From: Caenorhabditis remanei
Lineage: Eukaryota > Nematoda > Chromadorea > Rhabditida > Rhabditidae
Length of the DNA: 64,000 nucleotides
Reading direction: 5' to 3'
Assembly (NCBI RefSeq): GCF_010183535.1
Contig: NC_071328.1
Span: forward strand, 8,866,001-8,930,000
Part shown: positions 57,792-64,000 of the stretch, piece after piece
Layout of the letters: each line of letters begins with the position of its first letter
Numbering within the stretch: position 1 is the first letter of the stretch
Made by a program: the position numbers and the translations under genes
The notes under the pieces: model-generated
Seen by the model: only the letters and a program-made list of their open reading frames with translations
Database searches by the model: none
Told to the model about the DNA's origin: nothing

Positions 57792-60774
57792 CTATTGCTC
57801 AGAATCATCACTGGTTTCATTTTTCACTTGGTGTTCATGGTGTTCTTCTTTGATTTCAGATGAACCTTCATCAGAAGTCGAAGAAGATTCTTCTGCAGCT
57901 CTTCTTGCTGCTTCTTCAGCTTCCTCGGCCGCAACTTGGTCTGGTCGGTGTTTTCTTCTTCTTTCAGGACAAATCGAGCTGACATGTTCTTCCGATCCAC
58001 AAGTATAACATACTTTTGCATCTGTCTTCACATTTGGACAGCTCTTTGCCTTGTGAGTTGCAAACTTTCCGCATCGGAAACAACGAAGAGAAACAGCCTT
58101 CTTTCTTCCCAATGGATGGATTCTACTCCCTTTCAAGCCTTGTCCTTCAACTTCTCCCGATACCTGAAATCCAGTTGTTGTTCAGGTATTTAATGAATTT
58201 AGAGTCTTGATTTGTTACATTCAATTTTTTTCGTTTTGACTAGAAAAGCAGTTATTCTTTCATTTTTTGGACACCGATCTTCAGCTATGGTGTTTAATTT
58301 GATCTTTCGAATTCAAAATTTACTAAACCTTTTTATACAATTAATTTCAAAAACTATAAAATAACTCACGGCATACGCTTCTCTTCCTTTTCCATTCGAA
58401 CGTTCTTGAATGTAATAGGAAACACGTTCGCCCTCATCAAGACTCCGAAATCCTTGCATATTGAGGTTGGATTGATGAACAAAAAGATCTTCTCTGGTGA
58501 TGTCATCAATCACGAAACCGTATCCTTTTGAAACATTGAACCATTTACATGAACCAAAGTAACGTGGAGTTGGCGACTGAAATTTCATTTTGAATATGAG
58601 AAATCAAAGAGATTTTAGATTATTTGTGATGCTGTCTTACTGTAAGGTTACTGTAGATCTACAGTAATCTTAAGGCATTATTTACCTATACACCTGCTAC
58701 CCATGAAGAAAACTTGCCTACCCACGAACGCAAAATAATGCATTTTTATGGCACAAAAATGCAAAAAATGCATTAAATTGCATTAAATGGTACAAGTTTT
58801 CTTCGTGGGTAGATGCATATGGGGTAACGTCAAATACAACGAAGTAGAACTCTCAAGTTTTTATGAACACGAAAACAGTATTAGGTAACTAAATATTTGA
58901 AGACGAATTCCAGTAATTCAAAGACAATCTGAGATGAAATTTTTATGTTTGACCAATTTCACATTTAATTCATCTGAACCGACGGCCTTCAGAATCATCA
59001 AGGATACCTAAATCATCCGAAACGGTTCAAAATTTCTTGATTTTGACACAAAACATTTCAAACCAAACTTATTTTTAGCTGTCAATTGTTTCTTCTCAAA
59101 ATTTCAGAATCTTCGAACTCTTAAACCTCAAATTGTGCGGCAGACAGTAATTCTGTGAATCAGTGAAACTGTTAAAGTGATTCTCATCAAAATCACAACT
59201 TTAAAAAAATAATTTCTTTCGATTCTCGAACTTTTCTTTTGAGAAAACCTTCCGGCATTTCGAAACTTTTTCCGCGATTAAATCAATAAGTAAACAACGT
59301 TTCTCTCACTCGTGAAACCATTTCTCCCTCAGAAATAAACGTACCAATGCAGACTTGACTAGAACGGGATTCTCCAGTGCGGCTTCAATCATTTTCCTAA
59401 TATTTCTAAGTGTCCGGATCTACGGTTAGAGGAAACCTATTCCTCCTTGAATACAGAAACAACAATACAACACAGACACAGAATAATAATAGTAATGAAA
59501 AAGTGAGAGAAAGAGAGAAAAAAGTAGAAGAAGAAACCAGAGAGAAGGAAGGAAAAAGAATGAGTGAGCGGAGTAGAGTGAGGAGTTGAAATCAACACAA
59601 ATAGAATACAAAATAAAGAGACTGAGAGAAAAAAGAGAGAAAGAGGAAAATGAATGCCAGAGGGAAGAGGCAATGGCAACTGGACGGATGGAGCTGTGTT
59701 GTGCGCGACAACAGAAAAAGAGACACTTCTCAGCTGACCTCTCTTATTTCTCTGATTCTCTTGATCTATATTCCGCGCGGAAGTGTTATAAAACAGAGAG
59801 ACAGATACCGTATACATCGACCTTCTTTCCGAAAAGAGTAATGATTCCTATGAAAACGCAAAGAGCACCTGCTTCATCTAATGGAAAAGGAGAGTACCAC
59901 GTGTCAACATTGCCAATGGTACCAATTACTGAAGGCTGTCAATAACTGGAGACAATGCCAGTTCATTCAGAAAAATGGTCAGATAAAATCTAGATCATCA
60001 TTCCAAAAGAATTATCATCTTGATAACACTTCGTCCAGAAAACAAAAACTCGAGTTGATGATTCTTAGGCATTTCTAAAGTTCTAGGTTACTGTAGCTTT
60101 ACTGATTTTCGAAGCACTACTCTAGAGGATACAATGACCTTTTTTAGAAAATTATCCATTTTTATCTCAGGAAAACACTTACCAGTTCTTCCATGAAATC
60201 GTAATAACTCATATCGATATAGTTTACAATATTTAGTTAGCTACTGCAGTTATCAATTGATTAGAATCTTTTTCACTTCGAAGTATCCGTTATTCTAGTC
60301 TCAAAACCTCCAACTAAATGAAGCTCGGGAGATATCACGGGGCGTGTATGCAAAAGCATGCACAAAGCTTATTTACTCGTAAACTTTGCGAATCACTGAA
60401 CATTTTATGAAAATATGTAATCAGGGATGAAACTACATATGGAAAATATTCCGTTTTGAGTCATTCGTCATATATTTGAGTTCAAAAACAATAGAAACTC
60501 TATAAACACAATTCTTCAGGAATGGAAATTCGGATTTTTCTTTCTCTCTCTTTTTTTAACGGCAGTAGTTTTTTGTTTTAATTTTTAATGCATCAGCGCA
60601 TATTCATTTAGTTTTCAAAGTATGACAACTAACCGGAAGTCTTTCAAACGAAGGTACACGCATTGTTTCGTTCAATTGGATATTATTCAAGTTTGGAATC
60701 AGTTCAGAAACGTCATCTTGTGGTGAATAACGTTCATTTCCTCCGTTTCTTCCCTCCGATACTACTGTCGACAT
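57792..60774 (-). CDS. lin-28: LIN-28 RNA-binding protein
   Basis: Exons: 60774-60634, 58576-58370, 58163-57792; 239 aa, phase 0 at both junctions. It starts MSTVVSEGRN. A cold-shock domain follows (FGSCKWFNVSKGYGFVIDD, DLFVHQSNLN), then two zinc knuckles: CFRCGKFATHKAKSC (C-x2-C-x5-H-x4-C) and CYTCGSEEHVSSIC (C-x2-C-x4-H-x4-C), then an acidic/Ser tail. This order is unique to LIN-28, which binds let-7 precursors and mRNAs and times larval cell fates. Intron 1 (2057 bp) is far longer than the others and holds an alternative first exon (59392-59345) and a small inverted repeat. The 3'UTR (to about 57200) carries lin-4 and let-7 sites. It is convergent with the Vma22-like gene. Confidence 0.98.
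58698..58811. repeat. Small inverted-repeat element in lin-28 intron 1
   Basis: TACCCATGAAGAAAACTTG (58698-58716) pairs with CAAGTTTTCTTCGTGGGTA (58793-58811), one mismatch, loop about 76 bp with repeated ATGCATT/AATGCA units. This is a MITE-like fold-back. A short palindrome ACTGTAGATCTACAGT lies nearby at about 58653-58668. Confidence 0.7.
59345..59392 (-). CDS. lin-28: Candidate alternative first coding exon of lin-28
   Basis: Inside lin-28 intron 1, ATG at 59392 opens 16 codons (MIEAALENPVLVKSAL) ending at a donor TTG|GTACGT in phase 0. Exon 2 (58576) also begins in phase 0, so the join gives an in-frame LIN-28 that replaces the first 47 residues while keeping the cold-shock domain and zinc knuckles. 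An isoform with a different first exon would be driven by an internal promoter; the region 59400-59900 upstream is GA/CT-rich. Evidence is sequence only; a chance ORF of this size with a donor is possible. Confidence 0.5.
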
Positions 60775-63434
60775 TCTGAAATCATGAATCTTGAATTGGC
60801 AATCAGAATTTTCATCGTCGGGAAAGAAACAAGAATGGTCTCTGGCACGGCGCCAAGCTTTTTAATTGTGTTAATTCCCAAAAGATCATTTCAAGGAAGC
60901 GCATTTGCAGCAGCAGTCTGTTGCATTAGCAAACATTGTCCACAGAAAAAAGGATCAGAAAGAGAAAGAGTAGCTAGAGAAGGAAAGAATGAAAAATGGA
61001 CGCCTCTTGGCATAGGCCGACGAAGGGTCAGGCGCCGGGCACATGGTTAGAGAGTACAGGGATTGAAGAGAGTCGAGATAGTCAGAGAGAAATAAAAAGG
61101 GAGCAGGCGCCGGAGGGCACAAAAAGAAGAAAATGGAGATGCAATGGGAATTAGTTATTGAGATGAAATTGAAGAAGATGAAGGAGAAAAGATAGGGATT
61201 AATGAAAAATTGTTTGAAATTCTGAATCCACATGATGTGAATGTATTACTTCAAGAGTAAGTTCAACAACTTCTGATCTACTTGAATCTTTAACTTCTTT
61301 CAAAAGTGACACCTCATTGGTTTGGAAGATACCTATTTCTTTTAATTGGCATTGCCAGATGCTCTAGATTCTATGAGAAATGAATAAACGAAACAGAGTG
61401 ATGCGCACAAAGATTTATCAGGATTAGTTGAATCACAAGTTTGAATCACTTTTCACGATTCAAAAACGGGAAATAACAAGAACTTAAAGATATTTTGCCG
61501 GGATTGAAGATTCACTTTCTCGTTTTATTATTTTTAGTTTCTTTGATATTTTTTTTCTGACACTATTGTTTTCAGTTTGAACTGAAGATTACAAACTTTC
61601 TCAAATAAAAATAGCAACTAAAAGTATTGCAAAAACTCAATTATTAAAGTGAAGACAAACCAAGAAAAGCTCGAAAATCTGAAATGGACACATGATTTAT
61701 ATATTTAGTTTTATTCTGGAACAGGTGGTGTGGAAACAGAAAATATGACAAATATCCAAGAAGGAAAACAAATATTTTTGATTAAATAGAGTCAATTTAT
61801 GAACAAAAAAGATTTAGATTGAAAAGAAAAAAAGAAAAAAATTGGTAACTTTTATTTAAAAAAGATAAGAGAATTTAATTCTAAAAGTGATAAGAGTTCT
61901 CGGAAAAAAGTTGAGATGAAAACGAGAGAGAAAGAGAGATTTCTTCTTTTTTGCAGAAGGATGAACTGAAGTCTTCCAATAAAAAAAGAGAAATAAGGGA
62001 TCGTCAGTTGGTGGATTTCTTCAAGATCCTCTCGTGTTTTTGTTTCGGAGAAAAGATAAGGGAAAGTGACCGATTTCTGGTGATTGACAAGTAAGAAAGT
62101 GCATAAAAAGTACAAAATTATTACATTTTAGGATAGCATGTAGAATTCACTAGGTTTGAACCTGACTCTGTCTGTACTCAATAAAAAAAGAATTCTAAAT
62201 GAAGAATAAGAACAACATGTGCCAGATCAGGATAAGTTCCGTTCAAATCTGTTCGTTCAATAACGAGAAGAAGAAGAATATATTATATCAAGATCTAATG
62301 AACACAGCATCCGAAAAAGAAATCAGTAAACAAATTTTTAATGAAAAATTGTGAATTTTTTGAGTAGAAACTTTTGAAAATCTCTCGGAATTAAAATTCA
62401 GAAAAGAGAAGAACGAATAAAGAAGAGATAGGATTTGAACCGAAACACACTCATCACATCTCATCGTTTTTTGCCTCTCTTCTCGATGTATGTCCTCCCA
62501 TTTTCTCTCGATCTTCTTGTCTCTGAACACCCTCTTTCTTCTTCTATTCTATTTTCTTGACGCCAAGGTTTTTTGAAAAAAAAAGAAAAAAGAAGAAGAA
62601 GACGCTCCGAGATGCGATCGGAGACAGACGAAGAGGATTGACACCGGAGGTTGGAAGGATGGGTTTTATGACAAAGATACGTCGTGGCGAGACCAGAAAA
62701 AAGAAATAGAAATGGTTACGGTAGGTGTTTGTAGCTGGAGAGGCAACTGAAATCATTTTTATAATTTCTCCTATTTTTCATTTGGATTGGAGTTGTAGGA
62801 CATGGAGGGTTGTGAGATAGACGCATATCGTGTCCCTGAAGTGAAGACGTGGCTTAAATATGCATCTCTTTTACGATTTATACGCAGCTTTTGTCAAACT
62901 CAAAAACCGTGCGAGACCCGAGTAAGACAAGTGAAGTATTCCTTTCAAAAGTATTACGGTAACTGACACTTGTCGACAGCTGACTGTTTTTTCTGAATTT
63001 CAAAGATGAAGTTATCACATTTTAGTGTTCGTAATCTCAATTGTTTGATTTTTCCATTCCTCTTACCTAAACTCTAGACGAAAGAGCAGTCGGTAAGAAC
63101 AAACAAAGCATGGGAACGAGAGAACACAGACACTTGAGAGACGCAGACACAAATACGGATATTTCTCATTTTCCTTCATTTCTCCATTTTCTGCATGTTC
63201 TTCGCTTTATTGTAATCTCCGAAAACATCTGAAAAAATGAGATAACCGAAATTGTGTTTTTTTTGCTGTCTAGAATATAATATCGATTGTTTTTAAATAA
63301 ATAGTTCGGGAGTTTAAGTTTTTTGAAAATCTTGATATACTACTTTCGTAGTTTATAAATATTTGTTCTTATTTTCAATCCATCTACTTCATTTTTTTAC
63401 AGATCGAAGGATCTCAAACTTGAACATTTTCTCA
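60775..63434. other. Upstream region of lin-28 and of the right-edge gene
   Basis: No gene supported. Short GC-rich blocks (GGCGCC near 60850 and 61030, CAGGCGCCGG near 61103) stand out in AT-rich DNA. E-box-like CAGCTG near 62978 lies upstream of the + gene. The + open frame at 60784-61050 overlaps the lin-28 promoter and lacks gene structure. Confidence 0.4.
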
Positions 63435-63518
63435 ATGGAAATGTTACTTCTAGATGGAAGAACTGAAAAACGACCGAACTCATCTTCCTCACTTGATCGA
63501 TTCATCCCGGATATGCCA
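63435..63518 (+). CDS. First coding exon of a gene running off the window (partial)
   Basis: A TTTTACAG acceptor at 63396-63403 and an ATG at 63435 open 28 codons ending at CCA|GTAAGT, phase 0. The peptide runs MEMLLLDGRTEKRPNSSSSL then DRFIPDMP. The DRFIP motif is reminiscent of the start of fizzy/Cdc20-type WD proteins, but 28 residues are too few to assign a family. Downstream exons lie beyond 64000 or in sequence I cannot resolve. Confidence 0.5.
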
Positions 63519-64000
63519 GTAAGTTTTTATTTTTATTTTTTCAAACAGACAAGTATTGCATTTGCCGAAGCTCTTTATGAAAATGTATTTATCATGCACG
63601 TGTTGTTTTAAATGTGAGTGAAGTCTCAACCTGGTCTCTTTGCGATCAATGAGAGTATTTTTGTTTTGATTTCAAGCGAAAATGTTGAAAAACTAGTTTT
63701 TTCCCTCTGAGTGTTCAAAACGCCTGATGAGCTCACAATCATCAATAATCTCCAGTCATATCGAGTTTTCCCACTTTCATCGTCATATTTCTAACACTTA
63801 ACTACATATAATTCTAACGCCTACAATCTTTATTCGTTCCTTTCTTCAATGCACTTCTGATGAGTCATGCTATTTCAACCAACGATTGCATGCGGAAGAT
63901 TTGCATATCAAAAGAGAATATCATCATGACATGAAAATTTTTCGATTTCTTATCAAACAAAATATTTTTATTTTTGACTTTTCGCATTTAAAGTAGGTCT
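63519..64000. other. Intron of the right-edge gene (presumed)
   Basis: AT-rich sequence following a GTAAGT donor; no second exon is recognisable before the window ends. Confidence 0.4.

Noticed and set aside
59586..59945. A 119-codon + frame in lin-28 intron 1
   Set aside because: It lies in GA-rich DNA opposite the alternative first-exon region, with no splice or poly(A) signals and no recognisable protein.
62430..62500. GGATTTGAACCG, a B-box-like match suggesting a tRNA
   Set aside because: No A box, acceptor stem or T-run terminator at the right spacing.
1..64000. CRISPR arrays, bacterial operons, riboswitches, origins
   Set aside because: Spliced genes, pol III tRNA signals and poly(A) signals show this is nematode nuclear DNA; no regularly spaced direct repeats of CRISPR type were seen.

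Overview
The window is nuclear DNA of a Caenorhabditis nematode close to C. elegans. The evidence is short 45-60 bp introns with TTTTCAG acceptors, acceptors sitting just before start codons (as in trans-spliced genes), AT-rich intergenic DNA, and several genes I recognise: lin-28, mec-6, the fatty-acid-binding-protein pair lbp-5/lbp-6, and a cholecystokinin-like receptor. I built gene models by hand, joining exons by reading frame and splice sites. They have not been checked against transcripts or databases.

Layout. 1-6 kb: no convincing protein gene; tRNA-Tyr(GTA) with an intron, beside a small fold-back repeat, plus a hairpin cluster that looks like a Helitron end. 6.2-9.5 kb: a short orphan + exon and a 10-exon minus-strand CCK/gastrin-like receptor. 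9.5-23.6 kb: gene-poor, holding a 564 bp TA-flanked MITE and a 1.9 kb palindromic element. 23.6-28.5 kb: a second 7TM receptor with a premature stop in one modelled exon, a newly modelled 97-aa gene and an orphan + gene. 30.6-32.8 kb: two nearly identical TIR elements in head-to-head orientation, forming a large interrupted palindrome. 34.5-39.8 kb: a Pmp3/UPF0057 proteolipid, an orphan gene and a TMEM144-type membrane protein. 42.4-48.7 kb: a RING protein divergent from mec-6, then lbp-6 and lbp-5. 50.7-57.1 kb: a small secreted protein, a second TMEM144 gene, a Lys/Ser-rich orphan and a Vma22/CCDC115-like V-ATPase assembly factor. 57.2-60.8 kb: lin-28. The right edge holds the first exon of a further + gene.

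Notable points. (1) A 51-aa predicted secreted-peptide gene lies wholly inside intron 6 of mec-6, on the opposite strand, with its own acceptor, signal peptide and poly(A) signal. (2) The lin-28 3'UTR keeps a lin-4 complementary site with a let-7 seed match 12 nt away, placing the heterochronic circuit in the sequence itself. (3) lin-28 has a plausible in-phase alternative first exon inside intron 1. (4) The inverted TIR pair at 30.6-32.8 kb looks very recent.

Functionally the genes are a mixed chromosomal neighbourhood (neuropeptide signalling, touch-channel assembly, lipid binding, proton-pump assembly, developmental timing). I see no clear operon; the genes are divergent, convergent or widely spaced.
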